34,978 nt of DNA from NCBI GenBank assembly GCA_903867985.1, contig CAIPTO010000111.1, forward strand, positions 1-34,978, in the 5' to 3' direction. Source of the DNA: an uncultured Elusimicrobia bacterium. GTDB lineage: Bacteria; Elusimicrobiota; Elusimicrobia; Elusimicrobiales; UBA9959. Shown here piece by piece: positions 22,031 to 30,501 of the stretch (position 1 is its first letter; each line of letters starts with the position of its first letter). Made by a program: the position numbers and the translations under genes. Under the pieces are notes generated by a model that saw only the letters and a list, made by a program, of their open reading frames with translations, was not told where the DNA came from and searched no databases.

Positions 22031-24021
22031 AAACCGAAGAGAAGAAGTTTAATGGAATTGAGGAATTGGTCCTTGAATTGGACATGGCAAGAATCATTTT
22101 TGCAGAAGAAGAAGAAGAAGAAGAAGAAGCCCGGATCGTTGTCTCCATAAAAGACATCACCGAGCGCAAGCGTGCGGAGGAAGCGCTGCGGATACAAAAC
22201 AAGATATTTGCGCAAGTTTTGAACGGTCTTAATGCCCTCGTTTACGTGGTTGATATAAAAACCTATGAGGTCCTTTTCATCAACACATACGGGGAAAATA
22301 TATGGGGCGATATAAAGGGTAAAGTCTGCTGGCAGACGATCCAGACGGACCGCACCGGCCCCTGTGAGTTTTGCACAAACAGCCAACTTGTCGGGCCGGA
22401 CGGGACCCCGACAGATGGTGTTGTCTGGGAATTCCAGAACACTGTCAATAAACGGTGGTATGATTGCCGGGACAGGGCTATTTATTGGCCTGACGGCCGT
22501 ACTGTCCGTATGGAAATCGCCACCGACATCACCGAACGCAAGCGTGTGGAGGCGCTGTTGGCGGACATCATCCGGCAAAATCCGATGTCAATTCAAATTG
22601 TGGATAAAGAGGGTTTTACGCTTCAGGTAAACCCTACCCACACCATGCTTTTTGGCGCTGTTCCCCCCGCAAGTTTTTCAATTTTTGCCGATCTTTCGCG
22701 TAGATCCCCGGAGTTTGAAAAATTGATCCAGCGCGTTAAAAACGGTGAAGTTGTTAATTTCCCCGACACTTATTACAATCCGCATGAGGCCACCCCCGAG
22801 GTTCCAGATAATCCTGTTTGGCTGCGCGCGATGGTTTTCCCTTTAAAAAATGAGAGCGGCAAAGCGGAAAAATTTGTCTGCATGCATGAAAACATCTCTG
22901 AGCGTGTAAAGGCGGCGGCGGAGCTGAAAAAGAATGAAACGCTGTTGGATGAACTGGCAAACCGGGTCCCCGGCGTTGTCTATCAGTTCTATGCCAGGCC
23001 GAACGGAAAAAGGGGATTTTATTATATAAGCAGAAAATCGGAACAAGTCCTGGGCCTGTCTTCTGATCTGGAGGGGTATTTGGAGCGTTTCGTGTCTTTA
23101 ATCATTCCCGAATACAGGGAAGACTTTATTAAATCAATTGAGAAGTCGGTTAAAGAAGCAGGCGAATGGAGTTATGAAGGGATGCTTCAAAAGCCTTCCG
23201 GAGATAAAATATGGTTTTCCGGCAGTTCAGTCCCTTCGCCGCGCAAAAACGAAATAGTTTTTAATGGAATAGTAACAGACATCACCAGGCGCAAGGAGAT
23301 GGAAAAACGGCTGGTGGAGGCGGAAAAACTTGACGCCATAGGCTATTTTATCACCGGCACCGCGCATGAGCTCAATAATCCGCTGGCCACCATCATCTCG
23401 TTTGCGGAAACGATGAGGAATAAATTGAAGGCCGCGACGGTGGATGCCGGGAAACTGCGCGAATCGACCGAGATCATGCTGCGCAACGCCGTCCGCTGCG
23501 AAGCAATCGTGACGAGCCTTATGTCGTACGGCAAAACGCAGGTGTCGCAATTCGTGCCGATGGACATTAATAAACTGATAGAGAAGGCCATGACTCTTGC
23601 CGAAGGTTACTGCAGCCTTGGGGGCATTGATATCCGCACGCATTATTCGGCGAGTTTGCCGCTGGTTATTGGCAATAAAGAGCAAATGACGCAGGTTTTT
23701 ACCAATATCATACGCAATGCCGCGCAATCCATGCATGGCCACGGCACGCTGAGGATTGACACAAAAACCGGAGACAACAATGTGCACGCGGTATTTACGG
23801 ATTCAGGCGAGGGTATCGCCCCGGACAAACTATCCAAGGTCTTTGACCCTTTTTTCACCACGCGCGAGCCGGGGCAGGGCACGGGGCTCGGGCTCTCTGT
23901 TTCCTCCGGTATTATAAGGTCGCACAACGGCAAAATATCGGCGGCGAGTAAGGGGAAGGGAAAAGGCGCCTCTTTTACGGTAAGCCTGCCCATTCCAACG
24001 GAGGATGTAAAACATGGCTGA
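22027..24021 (+). CDS. PAS histidine kinase, C-terminal piece of a split kinase
   Basis: A 664-residue protein started at the ATG at 22027, which overlaps the upstream stop. It begins in the middle of a PAS domain (IEELVLELDMARIIF, a poly-Glu run, then IVVSIKDITERKRAEEA). Three more PAS domains follow; the first has CWQTI and GPCEFC cysteines that might bind metal. The kinase core is complete: His447 in GTAHELNNPLATII (HisKA), N-box NIIRNAAQSM and G-boxes DSGEGIAPDKL and GTGLGLSV. It has no membrane segment, so it is probably cytosolic once detached from the upstream sensor. The next gene overlaps its last eight bases. Confidence 0.88.
   Translation: MKTEEKKFNGIEELVLELDMARIIFAEEEEEEEEARIVVSIKDITERKRAEEALRIQNKIFAQVLNGLNALVYVVDIKTYEVLFINTYGENIWGDIKGKVCWQTIQTDRTGPCEFCTNSQLVGPDGTPTDGVVWEFQNTVNKRWYDCRDRAIYWPDGRTVRMEIATDITERKRVEALLADIIRQNPMSIQIVDKEGFTLQVNPTHTMLFGAVPPASFSIFADLSRRSPEFEKLIQRVKNGEVVNFPDTYYNPHEATPEVPDNPVWLRAMVFPLKNESGKAEKFVCMHENISERVKAAAELKKNETLLDELANRVPGVVYQFYARPNGKRGFYYISRKSEQVLGLSSDLEGYLERFVSLIIPEYREDFIKSIEKSVKEAGEWSYEGMLQKPSGDKIWFSGSSVPSPRKNEIVFNGIVTDITRRKEMEKRLVEAEKLDAIGYFITGTAHELNNPLATIISFAETMRNKLKAATVDAGKLRESTEIMLRNAVRCEAIVTSLMSYGKTQVSQFVPMDINKLIEKAMTLAEGYCSLGGIDIRTHYSASLPLVIGNKEQMTQVFTNIIRNAAQSMHGHGTLRIDTKTGDNNVHAVFTDSGEGIAPDKLSKVFDPFFTTREPGQGTGLGLSVSSGIIRSHNGKISAASKGKGKGASFTVSLPIPTEDVKHG
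22105..22128 (+). repeat. (GAA)8 microsatellite encoding eight Glu
   Basis: Eight uninterrupted GAA codons encode a poly-Glu run inside the remnant PAS domain. Slippage by whole codons would keep the frame and only change the Glu number. Confidence 0.9.
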
Positions 24022-24646
24022 AACTAAAGGATTAATCTATGTGCCTGTCCTGCACACCCAGCGCGAGGCCGCCGCTATCTCCGCCGCCGCAAAAGGCGGC
24101 GCGCCCGCGCGGGACGGCAACATCCCGCCGGCGGAGCGTAAGGAAGCTGTCGCTGATATGTGGAGCGGCATAACCAGGAAGCTTGAGGAGACCAATATCC
24201 CATGCCGGGCTTTCCGGATATACCAGGACGCGCTGCCCGTGTGCGGCATGGAACGGTCTATCGTGGAGAAGCTGGCCGCCAAAGGCAGCCCCAATCACCG
24301 GCTGGTCCTGGAGCTGCTGAATAAAGAAGCGCGGCTAGAAGGGACGGAGCATCCGGATCTTCTGGTGGAGGAATACGACTCCTTAAGTAAACTGCTTCAA
24401 AATTCAGGGCCAAAAGACAATCCCGCCGCTTTAGCGCAGTACAGGGCTGAAAGCAACCGGTTGATGGAAAAGAGGGACGTTTTTATAGCCGAACGGATCC
24501 GGTCCACCATCCAGCCGGGCGAGACGCCGCTGGTGTTTATGGGCGTGCGCCATAAGCTGGAAAAACTGCTTGAGGCGGATTTTGTAGTGGCCTATATCAT
24601 CTATAGACTGCCGTTCAGGAAAATAGGGGATATATACAACACATGA
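24014..24646 (+). CDS. Uncharacterised protein, paralogue of 17672 gene
   Basis: A 210-residue protein. It shares with the 17672 product, in order: LIYVPVLHTQ, FRIYQDALPV, SIVEKLAAKGSPNHRLVLEL, ESNRLMEKRDVFIAERIRST and LVFMGVRHKLEKLLEADFV. The overlap with the kinase gene (8 bp) and with the next gene (ATGA) places it in the signalling operon. The TraB/PrgY/Tiki resemblance of the last block is weak. It has no signal peptide or membrane segment. It may be a partner of the sensor kinase. Confidence 0.75.
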   Translation: MAETKGLIYVPVLHTQREAAAISAAAKGGAPARDGNIPPAERKEAVADMWSGITRKLEETNIPCRAFRIYQDALPVCGMERSIVEKLAAKGSPNHRLVLELLNKEARLEGTEHPDLLVEEYDSLSKLLQNSGPKDNPAALAQYRAESNRLMEKRDVFIAERIRSTIQPGETPLVFMGVRHKLEKLLEADFVVAYIIYRLPFRKIGDIYNT

Positions 24647-25407
24647 AACCAAAAAATCAGACCGCCGGTTTCTCGCCTCTTTATATAAACGACGACTTGC
24701 TGCAGGACGGCAAGGCGGCGGCTCTGCTGAAGTTCTCAAGGATTTTCTTCCCGCAGCTGGGCCCTTCCGTCCTCGGCCTGCTGATGGACATGGAAGGGCA
24801 TTCCTCCCGCCTCATCGCGGGCATAGAGCCCGCGGAAAGAGACCGGCTGGCGCGGGAATTGGAGGGGGTCAGCGTGGAACTGCGCTACACGATCAGGGAC
24901 GGCGGCAGAGAGATGCTGTCGCTTCCCATCACGCTCTCGCCGGCGGAGGTGCTTAAAAACTCCGCGCTTGGCCGTCCGGCGCAATGCGTCCCGGAGCTGC
25001 AGAAGAAAATGGACGCTCTGCTGCTGTCTTTCCTGGAGAAGGAACTTGAAAAAAAAGTCAGGGCGACCATGGAAGGTTTCATGAAAACCCTGCTGGGCAA
25101 ACCCAAGCTCCCCGCTTTGCTGGAAGAATTGCTTGAACGGGGCCTTGTCGGTAAAGACGGCCGGCTGGCCCCCGGCGCTACGATCCAGGATCTGATTTCC
25201 GGCAAGTATTCCGGCTTATTTAAAAAAGTTGTTTCAGAGGAGATTATAAACGAAGCGCTGGTTGTAAAAGAGACGATCAGGATCTGCTGCCAGGGCAGAG
25301 AAGAGGAGTATCAGGCCCTGATAGACAGCGCGCTGCTGGAAAAAGGAGTGTTGGAGATCAGTCTGGAAAATATCGGGAAACGGCGCAATGCGCCCAGGAG
25401 GAGGTAA
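24643..25407 (+). CDS. Uncharacterised helical protein in the signalling operon
   Basis: A 254-residue protein that I do not recognise. It is helix-rich: an N-terminal Leu/Phe-rich region (KFSRIFFPQLGPSVLGLLMD), a strand-like piece (VELRYTIRDGGREMLSLPIT), then ELLERGLVGKDGRLAPGATI and a Glu-rich end. No catalytic motif or membrane segment stands out. The start overlaps the previous stop (ATGA) and a response regulator follows 2 bp after, so it is co-expressed with them. Confidence 0.75.
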   Translation: MKPKNQTAGFSPLYINDDLLQDGKAAALLKFSRIFFPQLGPSVLGLLMDMEGHSSRLIAGIEPAERDRLARELEGVSVELRYTIRDGGREMLSLPITLSPAEVLKNSALGRPAQCVPELQKKMDALLLSFLEKELEKKVRATMEGFMKTLLGKPKLPALLEELLERGLVGKDGRLAPGATIQDLISGKYSGLFKKVVSEEIINEALVVKETIRICCQGREEEYQALIDSALLEKGVLEISLENIGKRRNAPRRR

Positions 25408-25409
25408 TT

Positions 25410-25817
25410 ATGAGTAAAAGCAGAGAAAATGCCGGGCATTCTGCAAACGCAAAGAGTAAGATCCTGGTCATAGACGATGAAAGTGACCTTCGCGCGGCCT
25501 TTAAAACGGTGCTTGGCGACGAGGGGTTCACCGTCATCACCGCGGCCGACGGATTGGAGGGCGTACGGCAAAACAAAAAGCACGATCCGGATGTGATCAT
25601 CCTGGACCTTAAAATGCCTAATATGGGCGGGATGGAAACCCTGAAAAAAATACGGGAAACGGACAAGAAAGTGCGGGTAATAATACTCACCGGCTACGGG
25701 GAGGCCGGGTCCATACGGGAGGCGGAGAATCTGGACGTTTTTGAATACGCGAGCAAGCCTTTCAGGAACGCCACTATCATAGGCAGCGTTAAAGAGGCCC
25801 TCATTGGGGGGCGGTGA
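25410..25817 (+). CDS. Single-domain response regulator
   Basis: A 135-residue CheY-like receiver. The acidic pair is in ILVIDDESD, the phospho-acceptor is D66 in IILDLKMPNMGG, Thr is in ILTGYGE and the conserved Lys in ASKPF. There is no output domain. It would pass phosphate between kinases or act by protein contact. It lies between the uncharacterised genes and a second histidine kinase, so it may be a relay for either. Confidence 0.93.
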   Translation: MSKSRENAGHSANAKSKILVIDDESDLRAAFKTVLGDEGFTVITAADGLEGVRQNKKHDPDVIILDLKMPNMGGMETLKKIRETDKKVRVIILTGYGEAGSIREAENLDVFEYASKPFRNATIIGSVKEALIGGR

Positions 25818-25823
25818 ACCCTT

Positions 25824-27368
25824 ATGCGCCCTGAAGACCTGCAAAAGATAGTTTCCGGCGCCCTTGATCTCGACTCTGCGCGTCAGCAGCTTGAAACGCT
25901 TGAGGAGCGTTTGTCCGTAAGCGAAGAGCGTTTTCGAGCCCTGGTGGAAGCTACCAGCGATTGGATATGGGAGACGGACGCGGACTTCGTCTGCACCTAC
26001 TCCAACCCGAAAATCCTGGATGTGGCGGGTTATACTCCGGAGGAAGTTATCGGCTCCGTGCCGCTGGATTTTATGCTCGCGAAGGAAGCGCATTTTTTGC
26101 GCAAAGGGTTCCGTACCGTCCGCGAAACCGGACAGCCGTTTCACCAGTTCGAGCTTCCCTGCCGGCACAAAAGCGGCCGGCCCATTGTGCTGGAAATAAG
26201 CGGGGTGCCCATCCCGGCCGGTGACGGGACACTGCGGGGCTGGCGCGGCGTAACCCGCGACATTACCAGGAAGGCGGAGGAAGCGAGACAACAGGAGATA
26301 CTGGAAGATGTGATTAATCAGAATAACGCGCTGGTCATTGTCTGGCGGATGGAGCCGGACCGCTGGCCGGTTGAATTTATTTCAGAGAATTGCGAAAAAA
26401 TACTCGGCTACGCGCGGGAGGATTTTTTATCGGGCCGGGTTTCATGGCCGGATATCACCCATCCCGATGATAATCCCCGGCTTGATCTGGAGGTGGCCGA
26501 ACATCTTGAACAAGGGGATAAAAAGTGGGTGCAGGAATATCGCCTGATAACAAAATTAGGCGAGATCCGCTGGTTCCGTGACAGCAACTTTGCCTTCGGC
26601 GGCCAGGCCGGCGGCATCACCCGGATTCAGGCGATTGTTTCCGATATCACCGAACTTAAAAATATCGAGGAAGAGCGCAGACAGGTCTCCAATCGGATCA
26701 GGCAGGCGCGGGAAGAGGAGAAAAAGGGGTTCGCGTCCGCCCTCCACGACGCGATAGGCGCCATGGTGGTGGGGCTCTCTTCGTCGCTCCTTATCGTGCA
26801 GGAAGAGATCCGGCACGGCAACGCCTCCCGCGCCTCCGCGAAATTGACGCAGACAAGGAAGCTGCTTAAAGAAGTGGCGGCAATGATGAAGCAGCTCTGC
26901 GTGGACATCATTCCCCCCGCGCTGGGAATCTCCGGGCTCACGGGAGCCGTCTCCGAACTTGTATCCCGGTTCTATAACCGCACCGGAATAAAGACTTTGC
27001 ATAAGATCAACCTGCCGGATGACTGGGAAAAGCGCGCCGGGCAGATGGATATGGTCGTTTACCGTGTGGCGCAGGAAGCGCTCAGCAACGCGGCAAAATA
27101 CGCCAAGGCTAAAAAACTGGAGTTTGTCATGGATTATGACGATTATAAGGTGACCCTCACCGTCAGTGATAACGGCCGCGGCTTTAATGTGGCTAAAGTA
27201 AAATCAAAAAAACAAAGTTACGGGCTGAAGATAATAGCTGAGGATGTGGAAGCCGTCGGCGGCCTCCTTACGATAGATTCAAAACCGGGACGCGGCACCG
27301 TCATAAAGGCCGAATTCCCGCGTAAGCGAAAAGCGGGGGGGGGGGATGAGAAATGCCCATTAAAATAA
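25824..27368 (+). CDS. PAS histidine kinase, NarX/DegS type
   Basis: A 514-residue cytosolic kinase. Two PAS domains (about 30-150, ending GVTRDITRKAEEA; about 165-285, ending IVSDITELK) precede a HisKA_3 domain with His308 in SALHDAIGAMVVGL. The ATPase domain has N-box VAQEALSNAAKYAKA and G1 VSDNGRGFNV. This kinase class partners LuxR/NarL response regulators, and one is encoded directly downstream, overlapping by 16 bases. The last codons run through an 11-G tract. Confidence 0.93.
   Translation: MRPEDLQKIVSGALDLDSARQQLETLEERLSVSEERFRALVEATSDWIWETDADFVCTYSNPKILDVAGYTPEEVIGSVPLDFMLAKEAHFLRKGFRTVRETGQPFHQFELPCRHKSGRPIVLEISGVPIPAGDGTLRGWRGVTRDITRKAEEARQQEILEDVINQNNALVIVWRMEPDRWPVEFISENCEKILGYAREDFLSGRVSWPDITHPDDNPRLDLEVAEHLEQGDKKWVQEYRLITKLGEIRWFRDSNFAFGGQAGGITRIQAIVSDITELKNIEEERRQVSNRIRQAREEEKKGFASALHDAIGAMVVGLSSSLLIVQEEIRHGNASRASAKLTQTRKLLKEVAAMMKQLCVDIIPPALGISGLTGAVSELVSRFYNRTGIKTLHKINLPDDWEKRAGQMDMVVYRVAQEALSNAAKYAKAKKLEFVMDYDDYKVTLTVSDNGRGFNVAKVKSKKQSYGLKIIAEDVEAVGGLLTIDSKPGRGTVIKAEFPRKRKAGGGDEKCPLK
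27335..27345 (+). repeat. Run of eleven G at the kinase-regulator junction
   Basis: Eleven consecutive G encode Gly codons near the kinase C-terminus and form the Shine-Dalgarno region of the next gene, whose ATG is 7 bases after the run. Such tracts slip easily during replication. Confidence 0.85.
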
Positions 27369-28003
27369 TCATCGCCGATGATCACGCCCTTGTGATAGAA
27401 GGCATCAGGGCCGTGCTGGGAAAAACCGCCCGGGATATTCTTATAGTTGGGGAAGCTTCCTGCGGCGCGTCGGCGCTGAAGATGGCGCAAAAAGCGCCGG
27501 CCGATATCTATGTGATTGATATCACTATGCCGGGCTTAAACGGTCTGGAGACGATGGAGCGGCTGCTCCGGAAGGATAAAAAAGCGAAAACAATAATTCT
27601 CAGCATGCACGATGATGCCGCCACGATAAGAAAGGCGTTTTCGGCCGGCGCCCGCGGCTATTTAGTCAAAGAAAGCGCGGCGGAGGATATCGTAAAGGCG
27701 CTGCGCACGGTTTATAAAGGGCAGTATTATTTAAGCCCAGCCATACACAATGTGGAGATGTCGGAAATGATAGCGGCGTCGTCCGGCGATTTGAAAATGC
27801 AAAATACCGGTCTAACCTCCAAAGAAAAAGAGCTTATCCAGTTGATAGCCGAAGGTTCGGGAAACAAGCAGATCGCCTATAAATTAAAAATATCCATAAA
27901 TACCGTCAAAGTCCACAGGCATAATATCTCGCTCAAATTAAACATCCACAAGCAGACCGATCTTGTGCGTTACGCCATAAAAGAAGGAATCGTAAAAGTG
28001 TGA
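27353..28003 (+). CDS. NarL/LuxR-type response regulator
   Basis: A 216-residue protein. The receiver has IADDHALV, phospho-acceptor D56 in YVIDITMPGLNG and Lys in YLVKES. The output domain is a LuxR helix-turn-helix: LTSKEKELIQLIAEGSGNKQ, then ISINTVKVHRHNI, ending with a short C-terminal helix. It is the likely partner of the upstream NarX-type kinase. The target genes are not visible in the sequence. Confidence 0.95.
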   Translation: MPIKIIIADDHALVIEGIRAVLGKTARDILIVGEASCGASALKMAQKAPADIYVIDITMPGLNGLETMERLLRKDKKAKTIILSMHDDAATIRKAFSAGARGYLVKESAAEDIVKALRTVYKGQYYLSPAIHNVEMSEMIAASSGDLKMQNTGLTSKEKELIQLIAEGSGNKQIAYKLKISINTVKVHRHNISLKLNIHKQTDLVRYAIKEGIVKV

Positions 28004-28247
28004 TAACTTTAGGTAGATAACCAATTAGGCTGTAGTATAAACATGCGCTTGTTTCAATCGCACAGACAAACGCTATTATAATACTACTTGCCGCTTGTAA
28101 GGCGATGGTTCTACCGCTGAGCTGGGCTATGTCGGAGTTCTTTTCCCCTCTATGTCGTTTTGGTGTCCACCTGTGTGTCCATCGGGCACTAGAAACAGGT
28201 AATACCGGTTAATGTGGAGAGTCCCTACGGAAACACCCTTGATTTGT
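28004..28247. other. Junction region with repeat trace and tRNA-like half
   Basis: There is no gene here. 28025-28037 has a short trace of the GGCTGTAGGC repeat. 28090-28136 is a tRNA-like 5' half on the minus strand, reported separately. 28160-28182 has two close copies of GTGTCCA. The stretch marks the change from the vesicle/signalling block to the defence-like block. Confidence 0.5.
28090..28136 (-). tRNA. tRNA-like 5' half (anticodon loop CTTACAA), decayed
   Basis: On the minus strand: an acceptor-side TCCGACATAGCC, a D-arm AGCTCAGCGGTAGAAC with the GG of the D-loop, then an anticodon stem ATCGC/GCGGC around loop CTTACAA (anticodon TAC, Val). The D-stem has at least one mismatch and the anticodon stem has a wobble and a mismatch. 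No T-arm or CCA end follows. It could be half of a tRNA broken by insertion or recombination. The resemblance is clear but not conclusive. Confidence 0.45.
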
Positions 28248-28276
28248 TGTCAGAAATAGTGTATCCTTTTCTGACA
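28248..28276 (+). promoter_or_regulatory. Inverted repeat before abiEi, probable operator
   Basis: TGTCAGAAA (28248-28256) and TTTCTGACA (28268-28276) are perfect 9-bp arms with an 11-bp centre, placed 11 bp before the AbiEi ATG. AbiEi antitoxins are known to repress their own promoters by binding inverted repeats, which fits. Confidence 0.6.
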
Positions 28277-28287
28277 CAATAAGTATT

Positions 28288-28920
28288 ATGAACTCCATTC
28301 AAAAGAACGTTTTGGCCCGTATGCGAAAACTGGGTGTGGGGATGATCCACGCCAGCAAGGATTTTCTCGACCTCGGTTCCCGTGCGGCGGTTGATCAAGC
28401 CCTATCGCGGTTGACCGAGCATAAGACCATTAGGCGGCTCGGCCAGGGACTGTATCATATCCCTCGGATGAATCCGACTTTAGGGATTGAGCTCGCCCCG
28501 GATATGGATACGGTAGCCCATGCCATTGCAAGAAAAACAGGAAGCCGTGTCGTTCCTTCCGGCGCGGTGGCCGCAAACTGGCTCGGATTGTCTACTCAGG
28601 TTCCCGCGAAGCCGGTCTACCTGACTGACGGAAAATCCAGAAGTATTCGTGTAGGTAACACCGTGTTCACCATGAAACACGTCTCACCCAGAGACCTTCC
28701 CCTTGGCAGTTCAACAAGCGCCATGGTCTTCCAGGCGCTTCGCCATATAGGCAAAGAATCCATCAACGAAGATACCATTACCCATCTGCGCAAAAGGCTT
28801 GCCGCCGAAGACCGACGAAAGCTGCTCAAAGACTTGTTGTATGTCACCGGCTGGATCGCCGAGGTGGCACGCAAAGTCTGCAAGAACGTCGGAGGTTTAG
28901 GAGAGGTGCGCCATGGATGA
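28288..28920 (+). CDS. AbiEi-family antitoxin (DUF6088 type)
   Basis: A 210-residue protein. The N-terminal winged helix (NVLARMRKLGVGMIHASKDF, then AAVDQALSRLTEHKTIRRL) ends at GQGLYHIPR, and the C-terminal part (GSRVVPSGAVAANWLGLSTQ) matches AbiEi/DUF6088 proteins. In the type IV AbiE pair this protein represses the operon and neutralises the nucleotidyltransferase AbiEii. Here AbiEii survives only as a 42-codon stub (28913-29041). An inverted-repeat operator precedes the ATG. Confidence 0.85.
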   Translation: MNSIQKNVLARMRKLGVGMIHASKDFLDLGSRAAVDQALSRLTEHKTIRRLGQGLYHIPRMNPTLGIELAPDMDTVAHAIARKTGSRVVPSGAVAANWLGLSTQVPAKPVYLTDGKSRSIRVGNTVFTMKHVSPRDLPLGSSTSAMVFQALRHIGKESINEDTITHLRKRLAAEDRRKLLKDLLYVTGWIAEVARKVCKNVGGLGEVRHG

Positions 28921-29041
28921 TATCGCGCGTCTTTCCGAGAGTGATCGTTCCGAACTGTTTAGTACGGCATCCAGCATACGCGGAGACATGCTGCCCGCCC
29001 TGATCGAAAAGGATTTTTGGGTCTGCTGGACAAACATATAA
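28913..29041 (+). pseudogene. AbiEii toxin, truncated after 42 codons
   Basis: A frame starting ATG at 28913, overlapping the AbiEi stop, encodes DDIARLSESDRSELFSTAS and MLPALIEKDFWVCWT, then stops. EKDFWVCW is the opening motif of AbiEii nucleotidyltransferases, which normally continue for about 250 residues with a GGT-S and D-x-D signature. Nothing after 29041 continues the fold; the next gene is a different family. The toxin appears lost through deletion or recombination. Confidence 0.8.
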
Positions 29042-29084
29042 AACATTGGGATTTGATCACGATAATCAGAGGGGGATACTTTTT

Positions 29085-30500
29085 ATGAACCGAATTTTGG
29101 ATATTTTGCATAAGGAAGAATCCGAAACGTTGGAGTTCAAAGAATCGTTCGGCAGAGAAGCTGTTGAAACCATTTCTGCCTTTGCCAATACAAAAGGCGG
29201 GATATTACTTGTCGGCGTAAACGATAAAGGCGCTGTGGTTGGAATTCATTCGACAAAAAATGCTCTCAAAGACTGGGCAAATCAGATTTCCCAGGTGACC
29301 GGCGGCCTTCATCCCTCTATCGAGGCATTTGCGGTCAAAAGCAAGAAGGTGCTCATGATACAGGTTGACGAAAACCGCATCAAACCGGTTATGTGCCATG
29401 GCCGCGCCTTCATACGCTCCGGCTCCACGACCCGCCAGATGACTATTGAGGAGATCACCCGTTGCGTATTGGCAAACGCCGGTGTCACATGGGATGCGTT
29501 GCCGGAGGTTCGTGCCAGCTTATCCGACATATCCATCCCTAAGGTCAAGGCGTTTATAGAAGTGGCTAAGCGCGAAAAACGTCGTCCTATTCCTACCGGA
29601 ACCACACCGATCGAGTTACTGGAAAAGCTGGAGCTTGTGAGCAAAGGTAAACCCACACGGGCGGCAATCCTGCTTTTCGGGAAGAACCCTCAGCAGTTTT
29701 ACAGCCAGGCAATGCTTAAAATCGGTCGATTCCGGGGTGAAACCCTTATCGTGGATGACCGCCGCATTGACGGAACTCTATTTGACCAGGTGGAAGGAGC
29801 CATGGGCTATTTCCGTGAGAAACTGGATACCCGTTTTGAGATGACAGGGCGGCCTCAACGGGATGTTATCTGGGAGTATCCGTTGAAGGCCTTGCGGGAG
29901 GCCGTGATCAATGCCATCTGCCATAGGGATTATATGAGTACGCGGGACACGGAGGTGCGCATATACGATAAAGAACTCATGGTCTGGAATGATGGCGGTC
30001 TGCCTTCCATACTGTCGGTTGAGTTATTACGAAAGAAACATCCATCCGTTCCGCGCAATAAGCAAATCGCGGAGATCTTTTACTATGCCGGAGTAATCGA
30101 AGCTTGGGGAAGCGGAACAAAACTGATCCTTGATGAGTGCGCTTCCGCCGGATTGCCGGAGCCTATCTTCGAGCAGGAGCAGGGATTTCGGGTTACATTT
30201 AATAAAGCAGCCGTACAAGCACCGTACAAGTACCCCGCAAGTAAGCCTCAAGTAGGCCTCAAGCACACCCCAAGTAGCCCCCAACTAGACGATAGCCCCG
30301 GGCTGTTGGAATTTTGTTATGAGCCTCGTACCATCAAGGAGATGCTTGCTTTCATGCATTTAAGGGATCGAAAAAGTTTTGTTATTCAGCACCTCAGGCC
30401 GCTACTCAAAAATGGTCGCATCGCCATGACAGACCCAAGTTCGCCGAATAGTCCACGGCAACGCTATGTAATCACCAAGAAAGGACGTGTCGCCGCGTAA
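29085..30500 (+). CDS. AlbA_2 (Schlafen-type) domain plus HATPase protein
   Basis: A 471-residue protein started at the ATG at 29085 after GAGGGGGAT. Residues 5-125 are an AlbA_2 domain: SETLEFKESFGREAVETISA, ANTKGGILLVGV and GRAFIRSGSTTRQM. The middle has the DUF/RecG-like helicase-associated region ending with an ATPase-like LREAVINAICHRDY and AWGSGTKLI, typical of the HATPase_c_4 type. A winged helix is likely near the end. These proteins are common, often called putative transcriptional regulators, and recur in defence and mobile contexts. Function is unproven. Confidence 0.85.
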   Translation: MNRILDILHKEESETLEFKESFGREAVETISAFANTKGGILLVGVNDKGAVVGIHSTKNALKDWANQISQVTGGLHPSIEAFAVKSKKVLMIQVDENRIKPVMCHGRAFIRSGSTTRQMTIEEITRCVLANAGVTWDALPEVRASLSDISIPKVKAFIEVAKREKRRPIPTGTTPIELLEKLELVSKGKPTRAAILLFGKNPQQFYSQAMLKIGRFRGETLIVDDRRIDGTLFDQVEGAMGYFREKLDTRFEMTGRPQRDVIWEYPLKALREAVINAICHRDYMSTRDTEVRIYDKELMVWNDGGLPSILSVELLRKKHPSVPRNKQIAEIFYYAGVIEAWGSGTKLILDECASAGLPEPIFEQEQGFRVTFNKAAVQAPYKYPASKPQVGLKHTPSSPQLDDSPGLLEFCYEPRTIKEMLAFMHLRDRKSFVIQHLRPLLKNGRIAMTDPSSPNSPRQRYVITKKGRVAA

Positions 30501-30501
30501 C

